DNA from: Myxococcota bacterium
Lineage (GTDB): Bacteria; Myxococcota_A; Polyangia; JAAYKL01
Length of the DNA stretch: 51,816 nt
Assembly (NCBI GenBank): GCA_028278265.1
Contig: JANQET010000004.1
Location: 1 to 51,816 of the forward strand
Direction of reading: 5' to 3'
The notes beneath the pieces are model-generated. The model saw nothing but the letters and a program-made list of their open reading frames with translations. It was not told where the DNA came from and made no database searches. The translations under genes were made by a program, and so were the position numbers. This document shows, piece after piece, positions 19,017 through 26,738 of the stretch (position 1 is the first letter of the stretch; the number at the start of each line of letters is the position of its first letter).

Positions 19017-20854
19017 GGGCTCCGGCAGAACCGTACAACGATTCAACCATCATCGGTTGCAAGCTGAACCGGGCATGGGCCAACCGGGACCGGGTCTACC
19101 TCAAATCCCGCTACGACGCCCAAGGCCGAAAAACCGAGGAGGTCCATTCCACCCTGTGGAGCGAAGCGGAGGAGACGATTCGCCAGGTGGCTCTGGGGCT
19201 TGCCACCTTGGGTGTGGCCCCGGGGGATCGGGTGTCGGTCTTCGGCCCCAACTCCCCTCGCTGGATCATGGTGACTTCGTCAATCTTCATGATTCGCGGC
19301 ACGCTCGTACCGATCTACCCCTCGGTCAAGTCCGAGGACGCTTGGTGGTGCCTGCACGATTCCGGCGCCAAGGTGGTCTTTGTCCACGGTCCGGAGCAGC
19401 TCGGCAAAGTGCTGGCTGAGCGCTCTCGTATGGATCAGCTGGAATGGATCGTCGTGATGAACGCGGAGGTGGACGACCCGGCCGAAGGGGTGATTTCGTT
19501 CGATGAGCTCATCGCCCGCGGCAACACAGGTGGCCTCAATGATGACGTGTTGGAAGGCCAGCTGCGCGAGGCAAGTGAAGAGGATCTCGTCGCGATTATT
19601 TACACCTCGGGAACCACCGGCCGGCCCAAGGGGGTGATGCTGTCCAACAAGAACATCATCAGCCAGCTCGCAGTGGTCGACGAGTTCGGCTTCACCCCTG
19701 AGGATGTGTGGTTCTGCCACTTGCCCCTGTGCCACTCCCTCGGATTTTCGGTCGACTTCCTGAACGCCACCTACCAGGGGGGCACCATGTTCTTGGTCGA
19801 CGGACTGGATACCGAGACGATCAGGCGCAATCTCGCCGCCTGTCGGCCCACGGTGATGACCAGTGTGCCTCGGATGTGGGAGAAGCTCTATTTGCAGATC
19901 AACGAAACAGTGAGGCAGCGGCCCGGCTTTGTGCAACGGCTGTTCAAGTGGGCGATGGAAAACGGCACGACCCATTTCAATTTGCAATACGAAGGCCAGC
20001 GGATACCATTCGGTCTGCGCGTCAAGGCGAGGCTCGCCGGCAGAATATTCAGCAAGGTCCGACGCAAGGCGGGCTTGAACCGACTGAAGATGTGCGTCAC
20101 CGGCGGCGGGCCGATTCATCCCGACCTGCTCGTCTTCTTCGGGGCGATGGGCATTCCCCTCTACCAGGGATTCGGCCTGACCGAGACCTCACCGGTCACT
20201 CATGTTTCCACTCCGGGTGCCAACAAGATCGGCTGGATCGGCAAGCCGATTCCCGACACCGAGTGCAAGCTCAGCGAGGATGGGGAGCTGCTCATCCGAG
20301 GTCCCCAGGTGATGAGCGGGTATTGGCGCAATTCAGAGGCAACTGCTGAAGCATTCACTGAAGACGGCTTTTTGAAAACAGGCGATATCGCCGAGATCGA
20401 CGATCAGGGATTTGTGCGCATCACCGATCGCAAGAAGGAGCTGATCATCACCAGCGGTGGCAAGAACATTGCGCCGCAACCGATTCAAAACGCCTTCAAC
20501 ACCGATCCCTACATCCAACAGATTCACGTGGTCGGTGACGCGCGCAAGTATATCGCCGCCCTCCTGGTGCCCAATTTCGAGATTCTAAAGCGGTGGATCC
20601 GCAAGCAGGACATCAGTTGTTCGTCACCCCAAGAGATGGTCACCCTTGAGCCGGTAAAGAAACTCTTCGACGAGCGAGTGGCTAAGATCAACAAGACCCT
20701 CAACAAATACGAGACGATCAAACGCTTCGCCCTACTGCCCCAGGAGTTCACCGAAGAAGCCGGCGAGCTCACCCCCACGTTAAAAATGAAACGAAGGGTG
20801 ATCGACAAAAAATACCATGAGATCATCGATAGCCTCTATCCCAGCGAATCTTAG
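19013..20854 (+). CDS. fadD: Long-chain fatty-acid-CoA ligase (AMP-forming)
   Basis: A 613-residue adenylate-forming ligase. The P-loop is AIIYTSGTTGRPKGVMLSN. Further motifs are the YQGFGLTETSP adenine-binding motif and GFLKTGDIAEIDDQGFVRITDRKKELIITSGGKNI with its hinge. The catalytic Lys region is near the C-terminus (GELTPTLKMKRRVIDKKY). The length and the inserted helical part resemble the FAA1/FadD15-type (COG1022) long-chain ligases. It activates imported fatty acids to acyl-CoA, the entry step of the pathway encoded upstream. ATG 19013 overlaps the previous stop codon. The TAG stop (20852-20854) is one base before a 176-bp MITE-like element. Confidence 0.92.
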   Translation: MRAPAEPYNDSTIIGCKLNRAWANRDRVYLKSRYDAQGRKTEEVHSTLWSEAEETIRQVALGLATLGVAPGDRVSVFGPNSPRWIMVTSSIFMIRGTLVPIYPSVKSEDAWWCLHDSGAKVVFVHGPEQLGKVLAERSRMDQLEWIVVMNAEVDDPAEGVISFDELIARGNTGGLNDDVLEGQLREASEEDLVAIIYTSGTTGRPKGVMLSNKNIISQLAVVDEFGFTPEDVWFCHLPLCHSLGFSVDFLNATYQGGTMFLVDGLDTETIRRNLAACRPTVMTSVPRMWEKLYLQINETVRQRPGFVQRLFKWAMENGTTHFNLQYEGQRIPFGLRVKARLAGRIFSKVRRKAGLNRLKMCVTGGGPIHPDLLVFFGAMGIPLYQGFGLTETSPVTHVSTPGANKIGWIGKPIPDTECKLSEDGELLIRGPQVMSGYWRNSEATAEAFTEDGFLKTGDIAEIDDQGFVRITDRKKELIITSGGKNIAPQPIQNAFNTDPYIQQIHVVGDARKYIAALLVPNFEILKRWIRKQDISCSSPQEMVTLEPVKKLFDERVAKINKTLNKYETIKRFALLPQEFTEEAGELTPTLKMKRRVIDKKYHEIIDSLYPSES

Positions 20855-20855
20855 C

Positions 20856-21031
20856 CTAGTGCCCTGTCAATTCAAAAAGGACGGGTGAGAAGCTCCCCCT
20901 TGAACAAGGGAGCAGGGGGGATATTGTCCTCCCCAAGGTGCCGCTCCGGAGACGAAATCCCCCTAATCCCCTTTTTTCAAAGGGGGAATTCGGAGTCCTC
21001 ACCCGACTTTAATTGGTTGACAAGGCACTAG
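20856..21031. mobile_element. MITE-like palindromic element, copy A (176 bp)
   Basis: The element starts CTAGTGCCCTGTCAA and ends TTGACAAGGCACTAG, giving terminal inverted repeats of about 15 bp with one mismatch. The interior has further inverted G/C-rich arms (CTCCCCCTTGAACAAGGG and CCCCTTTTTTCAAAGGGG). A second 176-bp copy lies in the opposite orientation at 25599-25774. If the outer CTAG is a target duplication, the core is 168 bp. No transposase is present. It lies between convergent genes, and the right CTAG contains the stop codon of the minus-strand lipoprotein gene. It may also act as a bidirectional terminator. Confidence 0.75.
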
Positions 21032-21654
21032 TGGGCACACGCACAAAACCGGGCGAAGATGGAGTGCGCCACACCTGAGACGGTGGTCGGGGTGTGTACC
21101 CAGTGGCAGGTGTGTACGGATTGGAGCTGGGTGCAGCCCAATCCCAGGGGTTCGATACTGCTGGTGATGGTCGAGGACAACCCAAAGGCCATGCAGACCG
21201 CTTGGCAGTTCTCTTCACTGCCGTCGCTGCCGGCAAAATTACGGATTCCCTGGTTGTCGGTTCCGCCGTGATCATCGCAGGTGATATCGCACCCGATGCC
21301 CTGTTCTGCCAGATACCAGCAATGACCGCCAACCCGCTCTCCGGCACAGGAGAAATCCGTCGCGCTGTCTGAATCTGTGTCCGAATCCGAATCCGTATCT
21401 GTGTCCGTATCTGAATCTGTGTCCGAGTCCGTGTCCCCGTCGGTATCCGAATCGGTATCTGTGTCGATATCCGAATCGCTGTCCGTGTCCACGTCTGAAT
21501 TGTTGTCCCCGTCCGCGTCTCCACCGGAATCTTGAGAGGCATCTGCAGCGGCGTCGGGTTCGTTGAGCAACTGGATGTTTCGGGTCAAGCCACACGCCGT
21601 CAAAATGCAGCCAACCAGAAGGCATCCCGTCCTCAGAACGTTCGTGATTGCCAT
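21028..21654 (-). CDS. Asp-rich-stalk, Cys-rich lipoprotein
   Basis: A 208-residue lipoprotein counting from ATG 21654; ATG 21672 would add six residues, but AAAGGT is better spaced for 21654. The signal peptide ends in ILTAC (Cys 21). About 50 residues of alternating Asp with Ser, Thr or Gly follow, then a compact C-terminal domain of about 110 residues with ten Cys (HCWYLAEQGIGCDITCDD, ENCQAVC, LGCTQ, TCHW, FCACAH). The spaced Cys pairs suggest a disulfide-rich extracellular domain, and I recall similar domains in secreted proteins of related bacteria without a function. Its TAG stop lies within the CTAG end of MITE copy A. Confidence 0.72.
   Translation of the reverse strand: MAITNVLRTGCLLVGCILTACGLTRNIQLLNEPDAAADASQDSGGDADGDNNSDVDTDSDSDIDTDTDSDTDGDTDSDTDSDTDTDTDSDSDTDSDSATDFSCAGERVGGHCWYLAEQGIGCDITCDDHGGTDNQGIRNFAGSDGSEENCQAVCMAFGLSSTITSSIEPLGLGCTQLQSVHTCHWVHTPTTVSGVAHSIFARFCACAH
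21364..21519 (-). repeat. DNA repeat encoding the Asp-Ser/Asp-Thr tract
   Basis: About 155 bp of degenerate 6-bp units, read on the plus strand as repeated GTGTCCGAATC/GTATCTGAATC words. It encodes the acidic stalk of the lipoprotein at 21028-21654. Confidence 0.85.
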
Positions 21655-21954
21655 TCGTTGACCTTTATTCATCTCCCACGGTCACTTCCAGGTGGATGAC
21701 GGGATTGACCTCCTGGATATCAGTATATCGAAGTACTTTCAGTGATTCAGGGATTTTGCCCCGGTGTCTGCCACTTTTTCGCCACAATTTGCCTCTCGAT
21801 TGCCCCATTCCGGCCCCGCTGCCGCCGAATTGAAATCGTTCAATTGGATAGCGGGTCAGCACCACGAACAATCGACTGGCGTCGGTGCCCGCCCGAGGTC
21901 CGTCGAGATCATTCTGAAGACGATCCCCGCGGGATCGCAGATGAGGAGATGAAG

Positions 21955-23316
21955 ATGAAAACGATTATCGCACTTGGCGCCATTTTTATCGGCAGTTGGA
22001 TCGGTTGGCTCGCACTTTCGGCCGCAATGGCCTATCGCACCGATTCCCGCGAGCCCACGATGGCCAACGAGGTGGGTCACCTGTGGGGTTCAGAGCACAC
22101 GCAGGTGGCACCGGAGGTGGGAATCACTTGGCGAACCGTCACCCGACGGGAGTTCACCGAAAAAGAAAAGAGGGAATACGAAGAGGCGAAACGGCGGGAA
22201 GCGGTGAACGAAGCAGCCAAGTTGGGCCACAAAAAACCGCGGGCGATTGAGATTCATCCCGACGAGCTGGTTGAGGTCATCGAGGAGGATCACCAGCGGT
22301 CCCTCTCCTTGGGCAGCACCGATGTGGAGGCGGATCTCGGCCTTCAACACCGTCGACGAGGGTTGCTCTGGTTTTCCACTTACACGGTGCAATTTGCCGG
22401 CCGGTACACCGTGTCCAATCCGATCGATCAGCCGGTCACTGCGCGGGTCGTCTTTCCCTTTTCCAGTTTCGGCGCGGTCTATGACAACATGGCGATCACC
22501 ACCCCGGGATGCGACAACCTCCAGGTGACCACCGAGGGCAATCAGATGGTCGGCAGCTTCACCCTCCCGGCCCGCGCCGTGCAGGAGATCGCCTTCGGCT
22601 ATCGCTCCCGGGGCATGGACCGGTGGAGCTACCGCTTCGGCAGTGACATTCACATGGTGGAGAATCTGAAGGTCAATATGCGCACCGATTTTGATCAAAT
22701 CGATTTTCCGCTCCAATCGATCAGCCCCGACAGCAAGGTGCGGCGTGAGGACGGTGCGGGGTGGGTGTTGGCCTGGGACAAGCAGTCGTTGGTAAGCGGC
22801 CTGGAGATCGGCATGTTGACCCCCCAGAAGCTCAACCCGGGCCCCCTGGCCGCGGCGATGAGCCTGCACGCGCCGGTCTCCCTCTTCTTCTTCTTTTTTG
22901 TGCTGTTCATCCTACAGTCGATTCGACGGCTCAATATTCACCCGATGAACTTCTTTTTTCTCGCCGCCAGTTTTTTCGCCTTTAATCTGCTCTTTTCCTA
23001 CCTGGTGGATCACATTTCGATCATACTCGCCTTTACCCTCTCCTCCGCCGTCTCCCTGCTGTTGGTCTTTACCTATCTCAAACGGTTGGTGGGCACCCGC
23101 TTCGCGCTATTGGAAGCGGGGGGCAGCCAACTGGTCTACCAGGTGCTGTTCAGCTTGGCCCATTTCTTTGACGGCTACACCGGTCTGACGATCACCATCG
23201 GCGCGATCCTCACCCTGGCCGTGGTGATGCACCTCACGGCCCGACTCAACTGGGCCGAAGTGCTCGCCACCAAGGTGCGTCGAACGGACAAAAAGCTGGT
23301 AAAATCGACGGCGTAA
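21955..23316 (+). CDS. creD: CreD-like inner-membrane protein
   Basis: A 453-residue membrane protein. One N-terminal membrane segment (TIIALGAIFIGSWIGWLALS) leads to a large periplasmic beta-rich domain (residues about 30-285). Five or six C-terminal helices follow, with the CreD-like stretch FFFLAASFFAFNLLFSYLVD, HISIILAFTLSSAVSLLLVF and a closing hydrophobic run ending MHLTARLNW. Length matches CreD (about 450). GAGGAG at 21943-21948 abuts ATG 21949 but is well spaced for ATG 21955. An inserted charged helix (TEKEKREYEEAKRREAVNEA) near residue 60 is unusual. E. coli CreD is regulated by CreBC and protects the envelope. Here a response regulator and kinase follow directly. Confidence 0.8.
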   Translation: MKTIIALGAIFIGSWIGWLALSAAMAYRTDSREPTMANEVGHLWGSEHTQVAPEVGITWRTVTRREFTEKEKREYEEAKRREAVNEAAKLGHKKPRAIEIHPDELVEVIEEDHQRSLSLGSTDVEADLGLQHRRRGLLWFSTYTVQFAGRYTVSNPIDQPVTARVVFPFSSFGAVYDNMAITTPGCDNLQVTTEGNQMVGSFTLPARAVQEIAFGYRSRGMDRWSYRFGSDIHMVENLKVNMRTDFDQIDFPLQSISPDSKVRREDGAGWVLAWDKQSLVSGLEIGMLTPQKLNPGPLAAAMSLHAPVSLFFFFFVLFILQSIRRLNIHPMNFFFLAASFFAFNLLFSYLVDHISIILAFTLSSAVSLLLVFTYLKRLVGTRFALLEAGGSQLVYQVLFSLAHFFDGYTGLTITIGAILTLAVVMHLTARLNWAEVLATKVRRTDKKLVKSTA

Positions 23317-23348
23317 GCGGTACAACTGAGATGAATGAGGCGGGAACA

Positions 23349-24035
23349 ATGGCGCTGATACTGGTAGTTGACGACGATCCCCATATCCGGCACGTGGTGC
23401 AGTTCGCCCTGCAAAAGGCCGGGTTTCAGGTGACCTTTGCCAAAGACGGCACAGAAGCCATCGAGGCGTGCCGTACCCGCCAACCCGATTTGATGGTCCT
23501 CGACATCCTGATGCCCGAGCTGGACGGCCTGGCCGTTTGCCGGGAAGTGCGCGCCGAAAGCGAGTTGCCGATCATCTTTCTCACCTCGGTCGATGAAGAG
23601 CTCGATCGGGTGATCGGTCTCGAATTGGGGGCGGACGACTATGTGACCAAGCCCTTCAGCCCGCGGGAGTTGACCGCCCGGGTCAGGTCGGTGTTGCGCC
23701 GGGTACAGAGCGCTCCGCCGAACCGGGCCAAGACATTGAACCACGGTCCCCTGCGCATGGATTTGGACGCCTATCGGATCTATTGCGGCGACGCCGAAGT
23801 GGAGCTGACCGCCACCGAGTTCAATATTCTCAAAGCGCTGTTGCGCTATCCCGGCAAGGTGTTCTCGCGCACCGAGCTGATGGATCACGCCTACGAAGAC
23901 GGCACAGTGGTCTCCGAGCGCACCATCGACAGCCATATGAAGCGCATTCGGCGCAAGTTCGAGCAGTATGGTGTGACCCCCGTGGACACGGTTCACGGCA
24001 TCGGCTACCGCATCGCCCACTTCGATCATGGATAA
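23349..24035 (+). CDS. OmpR/PhoB-family response regulator (CreB-like by context)
   Basis: A 228-residue response regulator. The receiver domain has the acidic pair in LILVVDDDPHIR, phospho-acceptor Asp 52 in LMVLDILMPELDG, Thr in IIFLTS and the Lys in DDYVTKPFSPRE. The C-terminal winged helix includes ELTATEFNILKALLRYPGKV, SRTELMDHAY, SERTIDSHMKRIRRK and VDTVHGIGYRI. ATG 23349 places the Asp at the usual position and is preceded by GAGGCGGG; ATG 23331 would add six residues. The last eight bases overlap the kinase gene. With CreD upstream and a kinase downstream it forms a creD-regulator-kinase operon, which probably controls CreD. Confidence 0.9.
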   Translation: MALILVVDDDPHIRHVVQFALQKAGFQVTFAKDGTEAIEACRTRQPDLMVLDILMPELDGLAVCREVRAESELPIIFLTSVDEELDRVIGLELGADDYVTKPFSPRELTARVRSVLRRVQSAPPNRAKTLNHGPLRMDLDAYRIYCGDAEVELTATEFNILKALLRYPGKVFSRTELMDHAYEDGTVVSERTIDSHMKRIRRKFEQYGVTPVDTVHGIGYRIAHFDHG

Positions 24036-25602
24036 GCGCTGGCGCAGCCGGTTCTACTCCCTGCGAGCCCTGGTGCTCAGCGTCAGCCTGCTGGTGCTGG
24101 TGCTTCCCTTTGTCGGATTGGGGGCCCTGCGCATCATGGAGAGCTTTCTCCACCGACAAACCGAGGCCAAGCTGATCGCCGAGGCCGCCTATGTTCAGCT
24201 GATATTCCTGCGGGCGGTCCAACAGATCGATGGGACCGATATCCCGGCCTTTGCTCGGCCGATGCCCCATCTGCCGCCGCCCAAGGATGAGATCTATCAC
24301 CCGTTTTTTCCCCAGATCGATCTGTTGCACGACGAGGTGCTGCCGCCAATTGTCGAGAGTCCAGTTGCGACAAAGGAGCCCCATCCCACCGCCCGGCGAG
24401 CCGGCCTCGTGGTCGAACCGCTGCTCAAAGAGGTGCAAACCCAAAACCTGGCCGGCATCCGCGTGATCGATCCAAACGGTGTGGTGGTGGCCAGCACCGG
24501 GGATGAGCGGGGAGCCGATCTCTCCGCGCGGCAGACCATCAAACGCGCACTTCGCGGAACCTACGCATCGGCGGTGCGGCAACGGGCGAAACAACCCAGC
24601 AAGCCGGGCATCTTCAATCGACGCGGTCGTTACCGAGTCTCTGTGGCAGTGCCCATCTTGGTGAAGGGGCAGTACTTGGCCGGTGTGGTCTATCTCAACC
24701 GCACCAGTCTCTCGTTTGTGTTGGATGTCTGGAGCACCCCGTACACGGTTACGCTGATCGTATTGTTCGGGGTCACCATCTTGATAGGATTGATCCTGAC
24801 GTCGGTGATTACCAGACCGCTGAAAAATCTGGTGGACAAGGCACGGAGTATCAGCGAGGGCAGGGGGGATGTCTCCCTCGCGGTGAGCAAGGTGGCCCCG
24901 CGAGAGGCCCATGAGTTGTCGGCTGCCCTCACCACCATGGTGGAGACCCTGGAGAAACGGCTCGACTATGTGCAGGAGTTCACCCGGAGCGTGTCCCACG
25001 AATTCAAGACCCCGTTGACCAGCATCCGCGGCTCGATTGAGCTCCTGCAAGAGGGGTTGAGCGAGATGACAGAGGCGGAGCGCGGACAGTTTTTGGACAT
25101 CATTCACGCGGATGTGTTGCGCATGAACCGGTTGGTGGGGCGCTTGACCGAGCTGGCGCGAATCGAGCTGCGGCGGCCGGACAACAGCCGGACCGATTTG
25201 AGGGAGTGCCTTGACAGGTTGGTGAGCAACTACCGGGAAAGCGGGCAGTCCGTGACGATCGAAATCGACCCGGGCTGCCCACAGACGATGCCGATAAAGA
25301 TGGCCGCTGACCTCATTGAAACCCTGTTCGCCAACCTCATCGAGAACGGCCTGCGTCACGGAGATTCCTCGGGAGTGGCCGTGGCGGTAGTGCCGGGGCC
25401 CAAGGTGGTGGTGACCAACAGGGGACCGGCCATTTCCGAGGCCAATCAGCGCCGCATTTTCGATCGGTTTTTCACCACTGCCCGAGCAGATGGGGGAACC
25501 GGGTTGGGACTTTCGATTGTCAGAGCAATCGCCCAGGCCCACGGAGCCCGTGTGGGGCTCGATTCAAATCAATCCACCACAGCGTTCACGGTAGAGTTCT
25601 AG
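24028..25602 (+). CDS. Membrane sensor histidine kinase (CreC-like by context)
   Basis: A 524-residue kinase. One membrane helix near residues 13-37 and a second near 235-258 enclose a periplasmic sensor of about 200 residues with a Cache-like pattern (NLAGIRVIDPNGVVVASTGD, YRVSVAVPILVKGQYLAGVV). HAMP-like residues follow (TRPLKNLVDKA, HELSAALTTM). The H-box is SVSHEFKTPLTSIRG with His 324. The N-box is FANLIENGLRHG, with G-boxes GTGLGLSIVRAIAQAHG. It overlaps the response-regulator gene by 8 bp. Its final TAG codon is part of the CTAG end of MITE copy B, an unusual border. Confidence 0.9.
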   Translation: MDKRWRSRFYSLRALVLSVSLLVLVLPFVGLGALRIMESFLHRQTEAKLIAEAAYVQLIFLRAVQQIDGTDIPAFARPMPHLPPPKDEIYHPFFPQIDLLHDEVLPPIVESPVATKEPHPTARRAGLVVEPLLKEVQTQNLAGIRVIDPNGVVVASTGDERGADLSARQTIKRALRGTYASAVRQRAKQPSKPGIFNRRGRYRVSVAVPILVKGQYLAGVVYLNRTSLSFVLDVWSTPYTVTLIVLFGVTILIGLILTSVITRPLKNLVDKARSISEGRGDVSLAVSKVAPREAHELSAALTTMVETLEKRLDYVQEFTRSVSHEFKTPLTSIRGSIELLQEGLSEMTEAERGQFLDIIHADVLRMNRLVGRLTELARIELRRPDNSRTDLRECLDRLVSNYRESGQSVTIEIDPGCPQTMPIKMAADLIETLFANLIENGLRHGDSSGVAVAVVPGPKVVVTNRGPAISEANQRRIFDRFFTTARADGGTGLGLSIVRAIAQAHGARVGLDSNQSTTAFTVEF

Positions 25603-25774
25603 CGCCTTGTCAACCAACTAGAGTCGAGTGAGGACTCCTGATTCCCCCTTTAAAAAAAAAGGGGTTAGGGGGATTTCGTCTCTCGAGCGGCACCTGGGGG
25701 AGGACGAAATCCCCCCGGCCCCCTTGTTCAAGGGGGAGCATCTCACTCGTCCTTTTTGAATTGAAAGGCACTAG
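25599..25774. mobile_element. MITE-like palindromic element, copy B (176 bp)
   Basis: This is the inverted counterpart of copy A and has the same length. It begins CTAGCGCCTTGTCAACC and ends GGCACTAG. Internal arms include CCCCCTTGTTCAAGGGGG and an inverted GATTTCGTC/GACGAAATC pair. The left CTAG holds the stop codon of the kinase gene and the right CTAG holds the stop codon of the minus-strand lipoprotein, so both convergent genes end in the element's tips. No transposase lies in the window. Confidence 0.78.
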
Positions 25775-26499
25775 TATGCCAGCAGCGCTTTGTAGCGCCA
25801 CTTTCGGTTGTCTTTGGTTGTGATGTCGATGAGGAACGACTTGAGTTCCTTCTTCGCCGGCCAGCGGTTGGTGTCGAACAGAATCCACTTTTGGGTGACC
25901 AGCCCGGGCGGGGCGGCGAAAGGGCCGGCCAACAGATGGTTGTCTGGAAAAGAGTGCTTGTCGGGGGGCTGATTAGCCCGTTCGACATAGTCCGCCACCA
26001 TCAGCGAGGTGCGGGCGCTCAGGGCGATTATCCCTCCGCTCGCGGCGGCGAGATCGTCATCACTCGTTCCGGCGATGAGGTTGGCCAGACTTGCGATCGA
26101 CGAGAGGACTACTTTTCTACCGTACGACCGCTTTTTTCGCTGGGTCTCGGCTGTTCGGTACCACGCGACCAGCTCATTGCCCGAGGTGACCGCTGTTTTG
26201 CGGTTGAGGGATTCGTCCGCAAAGGAAATACGAACATTCTCAATATGGATCCACTGTTTGGCCGTGTTGGTGATGTCCACCTGGATCAGCTGAAAGTGAT
26301 CCGAGCTCATCAGGTGGTCGTGTGTGCAGTCGATGGCGAGCAATGATTTCCGCTGGGTATCGTCGAGGGTGACCTCTTGTGCGGTCAAGGGAATTTGATA
26401 GGTGCCCAGGCGCACGCATCCGCTGACGAGCGCGATGAGTGACAACAAAGAAGCCCATTTGGCAGTGACGAAAAGAGTTTTTGTTGGCACGAATAACAT
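25771..26499 (-). CDS. Predicted lipoprotein of unknown function
   Basis: A 242-residue lipoprotein. ATG 26499 has AAGGTG four bases upstream. Its signal peptide contains WASLLSLIALVSGC, a good lipobox (VSGC). The upstream extension to 26628 lacks any signal character. The mature protein mixes beta strands (FQLIQVDITNTAKQWIHIEN, KWILFDTNRWPAKKELKSFL) with a central hydrophobic stretch rich in Ala and Ser (IASLANLIAGTSDDDLAAAS). No catalytic motif or known family is recognised. Its last codon and TAG overlap the end of MITE copy B. It is followed upstream by the large propeller gene on the same strand, with a 239-bp AT-rich gap, so it likely has its own promoter. Confidence 0.65.
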   Translation of the reverse strand: MLFVPTKTLFVTAKWASLLSLIALVSGCVRLGTYQIPLTAQEVTLDDTQRKSLLAIDCTHDHLMSSDHFQLIQVDITNTAKQWIHIENVRISFADESLNRKTAVTSGNELVAWYRTAETQRKKRSYGRKVVLSSIASLANLIAGTSDDDLAAASGGIIALSARTSLMVADYVERANQPPDKHSFPDNHLLAGPFAAPPGLVTQKWILFDTNRWPAKKELKSFLIDITTKDNRKWRYKALLAY

Positions 26500-26738
26500 T
26501 TGCACCTTCTCATTCAATGGGCGCGCCCATCCCGGCAGCGCCACCATCGAGGAATGTTCATGCACACTAATCGGACGATGGCCAGGTGTCCAGTGCGGTG
26601 CTGTATCATCCACACGGCCGAGTAGCATTTACAGGCCACTTTCAGTTCGTGATGTAAATTTGGTTTATCTTGTGGGCTTTTTAGTGTCGTGATTTTTTAT
26701 TTTATTTCAATATGTTAGTAGATAGCGCATGGTGATTG

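Noticed and set aside
21769..21784. Possible sigma-54 box on the minus strand (TGGCGAAAAAGTGGCA)
   Set aside because: GG and GC spacing is right, but two mismatches in the -24 box and one in the -12 box make it too weak to report as a promoter.
23830..25542. 570-residue antisense reading frame over the kinase gene
   Set aside because: It is a shadow of a highly GC-biased coding gene; the plus-strand kinase has all its motifs and the antisense product has none.
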